From positions 282,855-346,854 of the forward strand of contig JAMZAV010000909.1 of the NCBI GenBank assembly GCA_024449915.1: DNA of 64,000 bases. The letters are read 5' to 3'. Position numbers and translations under genes: made by a program. Positions 1 to 9,554 of the stretch are shown here, piece after piece. This DNA comes from Sweltsa coloradensis. Lineage: Eukaryota > Arthropoda > Insecta > Plecoptera > Chloroperlidae. The notes under the pieces were generated by a model. The model worked only from the letters and a program-made list of their open reading frames with translations, did no database searches and was not told the DNA's origin. Position 1 is the first letter of the stretch. Every line of letters starts with the position of its first letter.

Positions 1-171
1 TAGCGTCTGTAATACGCTTTCGACCGAATACGACATCTTCACCACTGCCTAATTAAAAACGGCTAATTACAACTGGAGGGGATTTCTACTAATCGCTCGA
101 AAAACATATATTTTGTAGACCTGGACCTAATGAGTATAGAGAGACCAATATTTTTATATTTATTTTGATTT
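1..171. other. No feature seen
   Basis: Short AT-rich lead-in before the first A repeat. It would lie in an upstream intron of the CRIP1-like gene. No first exon with the expected MPxCPxC motif is visible. Confidence 0.5.
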
Positions 172-533
172 GAGGGCGCGTCAACCGTTATTTCATCATG
201 CGTCACTGTGGATGTGGGTAGGAAACTCCCATGCTGGACAGAACCAGCCACGGGTAGAGGGAGGAATGGAAGGTTCTCACGTCGTCGACGTGATCGTCTT
301 TAATTGTCATCGTTCGTGTTTTAATGGTCGTCGTCGTCGGGAATCGTCAAGGGAAGGGGGCAAGGTCCCCGACGACGATTGCCAAAGCTCGCTTCTAGTT
401 TCGGGGAGAAATATTATAATCTCCTCTTACAAGCTGAAGTTTGCGAGGTGGACTTTTTCTCTTGAATCGCCTTTTACGATTAGCAGAGCCATGCTCTGGG
501 CCAATTCTATCCCGGACCCAGACGGGGGGTCGA
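172..533 (+). repeat. Family A repeat, near full length
   Basis: Family A architecture, in order: head with GGGCGCGTCAACCGTTAGG; hairpin GCTGGTCAGAACCAGC, here changed to GCTGGACAGAACCAGC; a GTCGTCATCGTC-type pyrimidine/CG tract; a CCCCGACGACGATTGCC block; and a 3' module with hairpin CAGAGCCATGCTCTG and CCCGGGCCCAGACGGG. I find no terminal inverted repeats, poly-A tail or obvious pol III boxes, so the class is unknown. This copy is diverged at the head. Confidence 0.85.
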
Positions 534-865
534 AGTGATACGGTTGGGTGGGGGGGGGCGTTGCTTTTATTATTATTAGTTATTATTTATTATTATTTAT
601 GTTCCATTAAAAGGCTTAGTAGGAAGGTTGGCAGAAAAGGGCGGTATGCCCCAAGCACAGGGTGTCTGCCAGCCTCTACACAACAAATTGTGATAGTAAA
701 CAAGCACTTGTGAAACATAGAACATAGAAACATATAAGAGACAGATATAAAAGAGACAGATAACCAAAACAATATAACAATTGAAAGAATTCATAATATC
801 AAAAAAGCAATCATAATGTTCAAGACTTAATAGCTCTCTTGAAAGCATACATGGCACAACGGAAC
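534..865. other. AT-rich spacer
   Basis: G-run, TTA-rich tract and unique-looking AT-rich sequence between an A copy and an A' head. No gene seen. Confidence 0.5.
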
Positions 866-1060
866 AAAAACGACGTGAGAAACTAGGGCGCTTCAACCGG
901 TTAGGTCATATTGCTCCGCCTGTTATAATTAAAGATGATGAGATGAGTTAATGGTGTGTTTGTTGATAAGATTGTTTTCTAAGTGTATATAATACAAAAA
1001 AATGATGATAAAAGTTATTTATTTGAAAGAAAATAAATAAATTAAAGGAATGTGTATGAT
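866..1060 (+). repeat. Family A' repeat
   Basis: The head reads GAAACTAGGGCGCTTCAACC, then a variant of the A-family TTAGGTCATA and a GCCGCCTGT block. An AT-rich tail follows with TGGTGTGTTTG and ATTGTTTTCTAAGTG. Recurs at 1965, 3838, 5786 and 7925. Only the head resembles family A. Confidence 0.7.
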
Positions 1061-1273
1061 GTGAATTAAATTTGGAAGATAAATTTAGAAAGTTTGGCAC
1101 CGTTCATATGATAGAAGTTCTTCATATGATTGGGAGAGCAGACATGGCAAGACCTTGTATTAATTTTTTGTATTCTATCTTGAAGATGTAGGCCTATGTA
1201 TATTATTTTTTTTATTATTATTATAAAGATAAAATAATAATAATAATAAAAGTGTTCTCATCTTCCCTTGCAG

Positions 1274-1426
1274 CCGAGCGCAAGACTTCGCTGGGCAAGG
1301 ACTGGCACGGGGCCTGCCTCAAGTGTGAGAAGTGCAACAAGACACTTATACCTGGAAGCCACGCAGAACACGAAGGGAAGCCATACTGTAACCAGCCGTG
1401 CTATTCAGCTCTATTCGGACCAGGAG
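1274..1426 (+). CDS. CRIP1: CRIP1-like LIM protein, internal coding exon
   Basis: This exon encodes most of the single LIM zinc-binding domain of a cysteine-rich intestinal protein. Seen: the frame starts [12 protein letters not shown] and carries the zinc-ligand run H-x2-C-x2-C-x2-C ([10 protein letters not shown]), then [14 protein letters not shown] with the last two cysteines spaced C-x3-C, as in vertebrate CRIP1. A pyrimidine-rich acceptor ending cttgcag precedes it and a gtgaga donor follows. The exon enters in phase 1 (g|cc for Ala) and leaves with one base of a Gly codon. The first Cys pair (family consensus CPxC near residue 4) must lie in an upstream exon, and I do not see one in bases 1-1273. 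Family knowledge: CRIP proteins are about 77-residue, one-LIM intracellular zinc proteins. The local sequence is GC-rich compared with the AT-rich surroundings, as expected for a conserved exon. Confidence 0.93.
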
Positions 1427-1442
1427 GTGAGAGGGTTTTGAG

Positions 1443-1925
1443 TTTATTTAGAGTAAGGGCGCGACAACCGTTTGGTCATAATGCGCCACTCTAGCCTAAG
1501 GGGGGTGGGGAGGAGGGACCCATGCTGGTCAGAACCAGCCACGGGTAAGGGGAGGAAGGGGCGTTTCTCACGTCGCAGTTGTCATCGTCTTTGTCATCGT
1601 TCGTTGTGTCATTGTCATCATCGTCGGGGAGGTCGTCAAGGGAAAGGGGAAGTGTCCCTGACGACGATTGACAGAGCTAACCTCTAGTTTCGGCGAGTCA
1701 TATGCTCCCCTCTTACTAGCTGATGTTTGCGAGGTGGAATTTTTTCTGAATCGCCTTTTCGATTAGCGAGCCATGCTCTGGGCCAATTCTACCCCGGGCC
1801 CAGACGGGCGTAATATACTCCCCTCTTACTAGCTGAAGTTTGCGAGGTGGACTTTTTCTCTTGAATCGCCTTTTACGATTAGCAGAGCCATGCTCTGGGC
1901 CAATTCTACCCCGGGCCCAGAAGGG
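1443..1925 (+). repeat. Family A repeat with duplicated 3' module
   Basis: A full A copy begins 16 bases after the CRIP1 donor. Its 3' module (TACTAGCTGATGTTTGCGAG through the CCCGGGCCCAGA end) occurs twice in tandem, at about 1690-1808 and 1809-1925. The second version is closer to consensus. Confidence 0.8.
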
Positions 1926-1964
1926 TGTCGGTGGTTAATAACCGGAAGACCTATAGCATTCGCC

Positions 1965-2040
1965 GCATACGAAGACGTGAGAAACTAGGGTGCTTCAACC
2001 GGTTATGTCATATTGCACCGCCTGTGATATTTTAATTTTA
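1965..2040 (+). repeat. Family A' head, left part of a split copy
   Basis: Starts with CATACGAAGACGTGAGAAAC and matches the copy at 3838-3905, running into AAATTGAGTTGTTTT. The match stops where the Helentron-like element begins at about 2058 and resumes near 3385. Confidence 0.7.
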
Positions 2041-2481
2041 TAAATTGAGTTGTTTTTAGACGAGTGAGCGCAGCGAACGTAGTCTACACTAAGAGTCTAC
2101 AACGCAGGTCGAAAAAAACAGCACTCACATGTGAATGTTGTGACTCTGTCTGTCCAATGCCTAACGGCCGAACGGCTTAACAGATTGAGCTGAAATTTTA
2201 AACATACATCCATTACCAGCTAATTGTGAACTGCAAACAAACTGATCAAAATCCGTTGCGATTTAAACCTACAATAAATAAAAAATTTAAAAATTTAAAT
2301 CTAGATTGCAAATCGTTACATTTGCCATACGTATACACAGCCACAGCCATGGCCATGGTGGTTTTCGCCACGTGTTTTGATTGTTGTTTTCTGTAATGTC
2401 AATGTCATGCGATAGAAAGTCTAGATTATAGATAGAGGCGGACATTTGGCCAAGAGATGGCTCGCGCCAAAACGAACTCCA

Positions 2482-2769
2482 TTTCACAAACGTCAGCTGG
2501 TAAGTAGAGTCTTACTCCTCGAAACTAGAGGCGAGCTCTGGTAGTTGTCGTCGGGGACCTCTCCTCCTTCACTGACGACCTCCGCAATGACGACGACCAT
2601 AACGACACGAACGATGACAAAGACGATGACGACCACGACGTGAGAACCCCTCTTTTCCTTTCACCTACTTGTAGCTGATTCTGTTTTGCAATGGGGTTTT
2701 CCTTCCTATATCCCCTAGACTAGAGTAACGTATTATAACCTAACAGTTGACGCGCCCTTAATCCAAATC
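2482..2769 (-). repeat. Family A repeat, reversed
   Basis: Read on the - strand it starts GATTAAGGGCGCGTCAACTG and runs through the CG/TC tract to the 3' module start. The CCCGGGCCC end is missing. Confidence 0.75.
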
Positions 2770-2867
2770 AACTTAACCTGAACTATGTCAAAGCCTCCCC
2801 ATTCAGTACGACGACGGAAGACGGCGACAACGACTACACGATTGGTTGACGCCCTCTGAAACCATTA

Positions 2868-3372
2868 CTAGGAAAACGCCAAAGTCGTTGTTAGAAGAGT
2901 GAGCAAGCCATGTGTTGAGTACTCGGAAACATCCCCTTTCCTCCCCAAAACCAAAGGCTGAATCTAGCTAGCATGGGCATCTCCTCCACAGTATATTAGG
3001 CTAGAGTGGCGCATTAGGCCTTACGGTGTTGACGCGCCCTTATAACAACTAATCTCAAACCCCTTTTTTAATACTCATATACTAGGAAAACGCCAAAGTC
3101 GTTAGAAGAGTGAGCAAGCCATGTGTTGAGTACTCGGTAACTTTAATATATTATGAGTATAGGGCCTACATGAGAGGGGTTTGTGATTAGTTGTAGTAAG
3201 GGCGCGTCAACACTGTAAGGTCTAATGCACCACTCTAGCCTAATAAACTGTGGAGGAGATGCCCATGCAAGTTAGATTCAGCCTTAGGTTTTGGGGAGGA
3301 AAAGGGGATGTTTCCGGGTGCTCAACACATGGCTTGCTCACTCGTCTATCAACGACTTGGGCGTTTCCCTAT
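2868..3372. repeat. Foldback with about 210-base inverted arms
   Basis: Sequence 2868-3080 is the approximate reverse complement of 3163-3372. Both arms hold an A-family head, a CTCCACAG block and the Helentron 3' end. An additional direct copy of the 3' end, CTAGGAAAACGCC..., starts at 3082. The structure looks like two B3 3' ends joined head to head over truncated A copies. Confidence 0.7.
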
Positions 3373-3464
3373 AGTGGATAGTCTATAGCAGAATAGAAAA
3401 TAATTGAGATGATAGTGATATTAAATTGAAAATGTTTATCTGAATGAGTTTTAGTTTAGTTTAA

Positions 3465-3572
3465 AAAGATCAAGGGTTCATCAACCGTTAGGTCATAATG
3501 CACTATTCTAGTCTATATGGGATATAGGGCCCATGCTGGTCTGAACCAGCCACGGGTAAGGGGAGGATGGTT
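3465..3572 (+). repeat. Family A repeat, 5' part only
   Basis: Head plus the GCTGGTCTGAACCAGC hairpin, broken off after GGGGAGGATGG and followed by a T run and the next copy. Confidence 0.7.
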
Positions 3573-3579
3573 TTTTTTT

Positions 3580-3835
3580 TGTTTATTTGGATTAAGGACG
3601 CGTCAACCGTTAGGTCATAATGCACCACTCTTACCTGGATGGGGGGGGGGGGAGGGAGGAAAGGCCCATGCTGGTCTGAACCAGCCACGAGTAAGGGGGG
3701 GATGGGGGGTTTCTCACGTCGTGGTCGTTATCGTCTTGGTCATCGTTCGTGGTGCCATTGTCATCGTAGTCGGGGAGGTCGTCAAAGGAAGGGGGAGGTG
3801 TCCCCGACTACGATTGTTAGAGCTTACTTCTAGTT
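3580..3835 (+). repeat. Family A repeat, 3' truncated
   Basis: Begins GTTTATTTGGATTAAGGACG and runs through the hairpin and CG/TC tract to CTTCTAGTTT, then passes directly into an A' fragment. The 3' module is absent. Confidence 0.8.
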
Positions 3836-3837
3836 TG

Positions 3838-3960
3838 AATGCATACGAAGACGTGGAAAACTTAGGCGCAAGGTAATTTAATAAATTGAGTTGTTTTATA
3901 TAACAGAATAGAAAAAATTGTGATATTGATATTTTAATGAAAAATGTTTATATGAATGGA
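3838..3960 (+). repeat. Family A' fragment carrying the empty site for element B3
   Basis: CATACGAAGACGTG then AAATTGAGTTGTTTT is followed at once by ATATAACAGAATAG, without the 1.3-kb insertion present in the 1965/3385 copy. Confidence 0.65.
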
Positions 3961-4047
3961 AATAAATTATATTTGTTTGCTGCGAATTTAACTCTGTTAA
4001 ATCATATTTTTCTCGCCCTTATAATGACAACAAAATGTTAGATTTGG

Positions 4048-4238
4048 TTTATTTGGATTAAGGACGCGTCAACCGTTAGGTCATAATGCGCCACTCTATA
4101 GCCTACCTAGACCCTAGAAGATATGGGGAGGAGGGGATTTTGCTGGTTAGAACCAGTCACTGGGGAAGGGGATGAAGGGCGGTTTCACACGTCGCGGTCG
4201 TCATCGTCTTTGTCATCGTTCATGGTGTCATTGTCGTC
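4048..4238 (+). repeat. Family A repeat, 5' half
   Basis: Head, a mutated hairpin (GCTGGTTAGAACCAGT) and part of the TC tract. It is cut off by the start of the next copy. Confidence 0.75.
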
Positions 4239-4787
4239 TTGGTTTATTTGGATTAAGGACGCGTCAACCGTTAGGTCATAATGCACCACTCTAGCCTAAG
4301 GGGGGTGGGGAGGAGGGGCCCATGCTGGTCAGAACCAGCCACGGGTAAGGGGAGGAAGGGGGGTTTCTCACGTCTCGGTCGTCATCGTCTTTGTCATCGT
4401 TCGTTGTGTCATTGTCATCGTCGCCGGGGGGTCGTCAAGGGAAGGGGACAAGGTCCACGACGACGACCGTCAGAGTTCGCTACTAGTTTCGGGGAGTAAG
4501 ATACTCCGCTCTTTCTAGCTGATGTTTGCGAGGTGGACTTTTTCTCTTGAATCGCCTTTTACGAATAGCAGAGCCATGCTCTGGGCCAATTCTACCCCGG
4601 GCCCAGACGGGGGTGTCATTGTCGTCGGGAGGTCCTCATGGGAAGGGGGAGGTGTCCCCGATGACGATTGCCAGAGCTCACCTCTAGTTTCGGGGAGTAA
4701 TATACTCCGCACTTACTAGCTGATATTTTCGAGGTTGACTTTTTCTCTTGAATTGCCTTTTGGGCAAATTCTATCCCGGGCCCAGAC
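4239..4787 (+). repeat. Family A repeat with extra 3' half
   Basis: A full-length A copy (4239-4615) is followed directly by a second 3' half (4613-4787) starting in GTGTCATTGTCGTCGGGAGG. It ends about 60 bases before the CRIP1 terminal exon. Confidence 0.8.
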
Positions 4788-4845
4788 CCATCGAATCATC
4801 GAACCGTCATCGAAATGTATTTTAATGTATGTGAATGTGTTGCAG

Positions 4846-4889
4846 GTTTCGGCCGCGGTGGCGCTGAGAGCTACGTCTACAAGAAGTAG
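4846..4889 (+). CDS. CRIP1: CRIP1-like LIM protein, terminal coding exon
   Basis: This last coding exon joins the 1274-1426 exon across a 3.4-kb intron. Acceptor tgcag ends at 4845. The split Gly codon (g+gt) restores the frame and gives GFGRGGAESYVYKK followed by TAG. GFGRGGAES is the hallmark glycine-rich tail that follows the LIM domain in CRIP1. Ending here leaves a single-LIM protein, so this is CRIP1-like and not a two-LIM CRIP2 or CRP. The tail finishes YVYKK, where vertebrate CRIP1 has a shorter, different end. The identification is strong because both exons align in order and in phase. Confidence 0.93.
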
Positions 4890-5315
4890 ACACTTAACCT
4901 TCATCTTCATATGCAGCACCAGTTTGAGAATACTGTGACCTTGGGACTGCTAGCCATGAGTTACTAAACTGTGCGCAATCAAAAATACTTCTTCCAAATA
5001 CTATCATCTTTCAACTTTACTGTATCCATTTTCCCTACACCAAATACCAAAAATTGACAATTTCAATCATGGTTACATTATGTTTGTAATTAACTGGTTT
5101 TATGGATCAAACCATTTCCACTGTAAACCAACACTTGAGTATGAATAATAATTACTGCTCCAAATGTTCTAACATTCCACACGAAAACTGTTATATATAG
5201 AATATTAATGTATTATTTTATTAGAAAGTAGAAATGCAATGTTATTTGATAACCATAGAAAATATTAAAGAATAATCTATTCTAATGAAAGTATTTTAAT
5301 TTGTGGATTCCTGTT
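4890..5315 (+). other. Probable CRIP1 3' untranslated region
   Basis: This is AT-rich unique sequence between the stop codon and the next A repeat at about 5322. It contains ATTAAA-type polyadenylation hexamers (near 5263) and further AT-rich candidates downstream. The true cleavage site cannot be set without transcript data. Confidence 0.5.
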
Positions 5316-5321
5316 GTTTTT

Positions 5322-5572
5322 GTTTATTTCAATTAAGGACGCGTCAACCGTTAGGACATAACGCGCCACTCTAGCCTAGGGGATATGGTGATGAGGGGCA
5401 CGTGCTGGTCAGAACCAGCCAAGGGTAGGGGGAGGAAAGGGGGGCTCTCACATCGCGGTCGTCTCGTCGTCGTTCGTGTTGTCAATCGTCGTCGTCGTCG
5501 GGGAGGTCGTCAAGGGAAGGGGAAGGGTTCCCCGACGACGACTGCCAGAGCTTGCCTCTATTTTCTGTTGTA
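5322..5572 (+). repeat. Family A repeat, 3' truncated
   Basis: Head, the variant hairpin GCTGGTCAGAACCAGCC and the CG tract are present. It stops after CTTGCCTCTA, without the 3' module. Confidence 0.8.
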
Positions 5573-5785
5573 TCTATAGTTTTAACATTTTAGTTATTAT
5601 GTTCGATCATATTTCGCCAGAAGCCTACAAACTGTTGTAGCCTACCTGTAAGTAGCAAAGTAAATATATTAAATTACCAACACTGGGGAATACCCGTCGA
5701 CTAAGTCGTTGTGAGTATTAAAAATAAATCAACGACGGTTTGATATGTTTATAGGCGTGACAACGTTTCGGAAATTCCATCGACT

Positions 5786-5965
5786 TCAAACGGAGTGGGA
5801 AACTAGGGCTCTTCAACCGATTAGGTCATATTGCGCCGCCTGTGATATTGAAAGTAGTTACTGGTGTGTTTGATGAATATATTGTTTTCTAAGTGGATAT
5901 ATAAGAAATGAAAATGATGGTGGTGAAAAGAAAATGACAAGAAATGATATTTATTGAATTTGTTT
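5786..5965 (+). repeat. Family A' repeat
   Basis: GGAAACTAGGGCTCTTCAACC head and the GCCGCCTGTGATATTG block, then the TGGTGTGTTTG and TTGTTTTCTAAGTG tail. An A copy starts directly after it. Confidence 0.7.
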
Positions 5966-5969
5966 TTTT

Positions 5970-6352
5970 TGTTTATTTGGATTAAGGACGCGTCAACCGT
6001 TAGGTCATAATGCACCACTCTAGCCTAAGGAGGTGGGGGGAGGAGGGGCCCATGCTGGTCAGAACCAGCCACGGGAAAGGGTAGAAGGGGGGTTTCGCAA
6101 ATCGCGGTCGTCATTGTCTTTGTCATCGTTCGTGGTGTCATTGTCTTTGTCATCGTCGCCGGGGGGTCGTCAAGGGAAGGGGGCAACGTCCCCGACGACG
6201 ATTGCCAGAGCTCGCCTCTAGTTTCGGGGAGTAATATACTACCCTTCTTACTAGCTGATGTTTGCGAGGTGGACTTATTCTCTTGCATCTCGCCTTGTAC
6301 GATCAGCAGAGCCATGCTCTGGGCCAATTCTACCCCGGACTTAGACGCGGGT
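5970..6352 (+). repeat. Family A repeat, full length
   Basis: All A modules are present from GTTTATTTGGATTAAGGACG to the CAGAGCCATGCTCTG hairpin. The terminal GGGCCC is degraded (CCCCGGACTTAGACG). Confidence 0.85.
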
Positions 6353-7039
6353 GTTATGTTCGTGGTTGAAATCACTTTTCGAAGAGAGAAACTTGATGGA
6401 CAAACCCAACCACAGGTGAGTATCATAGAGACTGACTCCTGCTCAGAATCAGGGAATACAACGCGTGAATCGGAGGGCGACGTAGGCAACATAGTTCCGC
6501 TCACACATCGGCGAATACTATAGTTTCGTATACTTATAGTTCAAAATACTAGAAGATTGTGAGATTGATCTTGGTTTGCCTATCACAGACTCTTCGGTAT
6601 ATTGCATTTGGTTTCGTTGTTGTGGTAATCGTAGGACAGGATCTCCAACTTGTATTCTTCAACGGCCGTAGTTCTTCTTTGACCTGGTGTATACTTTTGA
6701 ACGACATAAAACAGCTGATACTGACAAATTACTCTGGGCTAGGCAAATCAAATTAATTGTTCTTGTATCAGCTCATAACTTATAAATGTAAATTTCTTTT
6801 AAGTATGAGGCCATATCGAGTAATGACTGCAAAAAATTGTGTTCTGTTTGTTTTTTATAGGCTTTGCCTAACAACGCTCGTATCTAGGAAAGTCCACGGC
6901 CTTGTGAACAACTATAAGACTTTAGTCAAAGCACTACCACATAACAGAGATAAAACGTATACTAAGACAATGAGGTTAGAAAAATGCATTTTATCTTGTT
7001 CGAGTAATTATTTTTTTAATATACGCACAATTTCTAGTT
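6353..7039. other. Unassigned sequence
   Basis: Unique-looking sequence with no convincing exon, repeat or RNA. Short open frames here have no recognisable domain. Confidence 0.4.
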
Positions 7040-7457
7040 CAGTTATTTGGATTAAGGGCGCGTCAACCGTTAGGTCATGTGTGGGGAGGGAAGTCGCATG
7101 ATCACTGTAGTTTAAATCGAATGGAATGTACTGTTTAATTACCAATTAAATTTTACGGTTATTTGGTTTAAGAGTGCTGGTCAGAACCATCAGTCACGGG
7201 TAGGGGGAGGAAAAGGGAGTTCTCACTCCGCGGTGTCATCGTTTTTGTCATCGTCACTGTCATCGTCGTCGAGGAAGTCGTCAAGGGAAAGGGGAAGTGT
7301 CTCCAACGACGATTGCCAGAGCTCGCCTCTAGTTTCAAGGATTAATATACTCGCCTCTTACTAGCTGATGTTTGCAAGGTGGACTTTTTCTCTTGAATCG
7401 CCTTTTACGATTAGCAGAGCCATGCTCTGGGCCAATTCTACCCCGGGCCCAGACGGG
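7040..7457 (+). repeat. Two broken family A pieces
   Basis: A head-only fragment lies at 7040-7080. A copy missing its head starts near 7170 at the GCTGGTCAGAACCA arm and runs through a good 3' module to CCCGGGCCCAGACGGGG at 7457. Confidence 0.75.
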
Positions 7458-7533
7458 GTTGTTATATTGTTTTCTTAGTGTATAGGCCTATTTAAGAAAA
7501 TTATACGATTTTTTCGAAAAGATTTTTTTGAAT

Positions 7534-7799
7534 TATTTGGATTAAGGACGCGTCAACCGTTAGGTCATAATGCACCACTCTAGCCTAAGGGGGGGGGGGG
7601 AGGGGTGGCCCATGCTGGTCAGAACCAGCCACGGGTAAGGGGTGGAAGGGCCGGGTGTTTCTCACGTCGCGGTCGTCATCGTCTTTGTCATCGTTCGTTG
7701 TGACATTGTCATCGTCGCCGGGGGATCGTCAAGGGAAGGGGGCGAGGACCCCGACGACGATTGCCAGAGCTCGCCAATTCTACCCCGGGCCCAGACGGG
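7534..7799 (+). repeat. Family A repeat with internal deletion
   Basis: From the head through the CG block it is intact. It then jumps from CCAGAGCTCG straight to CCAATTCTACCCCGGGCCCA, losing the middle of the 3' module including the CAGAGCCATGCTCTG hairpin. Confidence 0.8.
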
Positions 7800-7924
7800 T
7801 TTAGAGATTTAAATAAGTTTGTTAGCTGTAAACCACCTATTTGAATAATTTAATCTTTCTTCTGATTTATCCCGAAGAGCTTTGCTGTCATCAGAATTCA
7901 TCTTCATGATCAACCATCAGCCTC

Positions 7925-8060
7925 CCAGAGAAACTAGGGCGCTTCAACCGGTTAGGTCATATTGCGCCGCCTGTGACATTGAAAGTTAATGAAATGAGTA
8001 AATGGTGTGTTTCAAGATTATACTGTTTTCTATGTGTATAGGCCTGTAAGTTTTTTTAGA
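7925..8060 (+). repeat. Family A' repeat
   Basis: GAAACTAGGGCGCTTCAACC head with the GCCGCCTGTGACATTG block and AT-rich tail, directly followed by an A copy. Confidence 0.75.
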
Positions 8061-8061
8061 A

Positions 8062-8325
8062 GTTTATTTAGATTACGGGCGCGTCAACCGTTAGTTCATA
8101 ATGCACCACTCTATCCAAGGGGTTATGTGGGGGAGAGTCCACTGCTGGTCAAAACCAGCAAAAGGGTAGATGGAGGAAAACGTGGGGTTCTCACATCGCG
8201 GTCGTCAACGTTTTTGTCTTCGATCGTGTTGTCATTGTCGTCGTCGTCATCGGGGAGGTCGTCAAGGGACCTAGTATAGATCACCGACGATGACCGCCAG
8301 AGCTCGCCTCTAGTTTCGGTCATAT
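8062..8325 (+). repeat. Family A repeat, 3' truncated
   Basis: Head, altered hairpin and CG/TC tract to CTCTAGTTTCGGTCA, where a second head-like stretch (GCGCCACTCTAGCCTAGG) follows. Confidence 0.75.
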
Positions 8326-8378
8326 AATGCGCCACTCTAGCCTAGGAAATATGGGGAATCTCGTGCATTTAAATGTAC

Positions 8379-8536
8379 ACTCGTAACAAAAACTTGTAAA
8401 AATACAGCCAAATCTTACACACTCAAAAGAAATGAGATCTAAAAAAGGGCCAAGCTCTTCTACCCTACCACATTTGTGCATTCTTAATTCATAAACGTAC
8501 AGTGTCTCGTTACAGCATACTTGAAAAGCTTGGCTT
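8379..8536 (+). repeat. Family H single arm
   Basis: One arm of the foldback seen at 17421-17840: AACAAAAACTTGTAAAAATA, TGAGATCTAAAAAAG, CGTACAGTGTC and GAAAAGCTTGGC. The opposite arm is missing. Confidence 0.7.
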
Positions 8537-8541
8537 TTGGG

Positions 8542-8911
8542 TTATTTGGATTAAGGACGCGTCAACCGTTAGGTCATAATGCACCACTCTAGCCTAAGGG
8601 GGGTGGGGAGGAGGAGCCCATGCTGGTCAGAACCAGCCACGGGTATGGGGAGGAAGGGGGGTTTCTCACGTCGCGGTCGTCATCGTCTTTGTCATCGTTC
8701 GTTGTGTCATTGTCATCGTCGCCGGGGGGTCGTCAAGGGAAGGGGGCAAGGTCCCCGACGACGATTGCCAGAGCTCGCCTCTAGGTTCGGGGAGTAATAT
8801 ATTCCCCGCTTACTAGCTGATGTTTGCAAGGTGGACTTTTTCTCTTGAATCGCCTTTTACGAATAGCAGAGCCATGCTCTGGGCCGAATTCTACCCCGGG
8901 CCCAGACGGGG
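8542..8911 (+). repeat. Family A repeat, full length
   Basis: One of the most complete A copies, with head, GCTGGTCAGAACCAGC hairpin, CG tract, CAGAGCCATGCTCTG hairpin and CCCGGGCCCAGACGGGG end. Useful as a reference copy. Confidence 0.88.
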
Positions 8912-9029
8912 TTCGAAAGCTCCAACTTCACTGTCATCACTTCTGTGCATGCTTTTATTTGTATAGGTTCTCGTATGCAAATAAGTATTAGCAATAAAAA
9001 TTAAGGTCTTGGGGATTTCGTTGATTTAT

Positions 9030-9552
9030 TACGTTCAAGGGCGCGACAACCACTATCACAATGCGTGACTCTAGACTAGGTGATGATGGGGAGGGAACTC
9101 CCTTGCTGGTCAGAACCTGCCACGGGTAAGGGGAGGAAATTGAGGGTTCTCACGTCGCGGTCGTCATCGTCTTTGTTTGTTTATTTGGATTAAGGGCATG
9201 TCAACCGTTCGACCATTATGCGCTTCTCTAGCCTAGGGGATGTGGGGAGGAGTGGCCCATGCTGGTCAGAACCAGCCACGGGTGTGGGGAAGAAAGGGGT
9301 GTTCTCACGTCGTGGTCGTCATCGTCTTTAACATAGTTCGTGGTGTCATTGTCGTCGTCGTCGGGGAGGTCGTCAAGAAAGGGGGGAGGTTTTCCCTACG
9401 ACGATTGCCCGCGAGCTCGCCTCTAGTTTGGTGAGTATCTACTACCCTTCTTTCAAGCTGATGTTTGCGAGATAGACTTTTCTCTTGAATCGCCTTTTAC
9501 GACCATAGCAGAGCCATGCTCTGGGCCAATTTCTACCCCGGGCCCAGACGGG
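9030..9552 (+). repeat. Two family A copies in tandem
   Basis: A 5' part (9030-9173) ends within CGTCATCGTCTTTG. A full copy (9174-9552) starts GTTTATTTGGATTAAGGGC, with the terminal CCCGGGCCCAGACGGGG intact. Confidence 0.82.
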
Positions 9553-9554
9553 GG

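Larger units (their letters stand above)
2058..3372 (+). mobile_element. Helentron-like element, third subfamily (B3), with nested repeats
   Basis: The 5' end AGACGAGTGAGC (2058-2069) is perfectly complementary to GCTCACTCGTCT at 3336-3347. That is a 12-bp asymmetric inverted repeat sitting about 25 bases inside the 3' end. A short hairpin (AACG...CGTT) and a CCCTA end follow. Near the 5' end is the GTCTGTCC...AACGG...GCTGAAATTTT region seen in other B elements. A reversed A copy (2482-2769) and a foldback (2868-3372) lie inside. The structure fits a non-autonomous Helentron; no Rep/helicase coding is present. Confidence 0.65.
1427..4845 (+). other. Intron of the CRIP1-like gene, filled with mobile repeats
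   Basis: The intron runs from the gtgaga donor to the tgcag acceptor. It is almost entirely repeats: A copies at 1443-1925, 3465-3572, 3580-3835, 4048-4238 and 4239-4787 in sense, one reversed A copy at 2482-2769, A' heads at 1965-2040 and 3838-3905, and a Helentron-like element with a foldback at 2058-3372. Only short unique stretches remain. Confidence 0.85.

Noticed and set aside
1..1273. First exon of CRIP1
   Set aside because: I looked for a CPxC-coding stretch followed by a donor and found none. It probably lies upstream of the window.
4281..4499. Recurrent Cys/His/Arg-rich frames (also at 8579, 13031, 21547 and elsewhere)
   Set aside because: They fall inside family A repeats, recur with every copy and break at random frameshifts. 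The Cys/His pattern is not a zinc finger.
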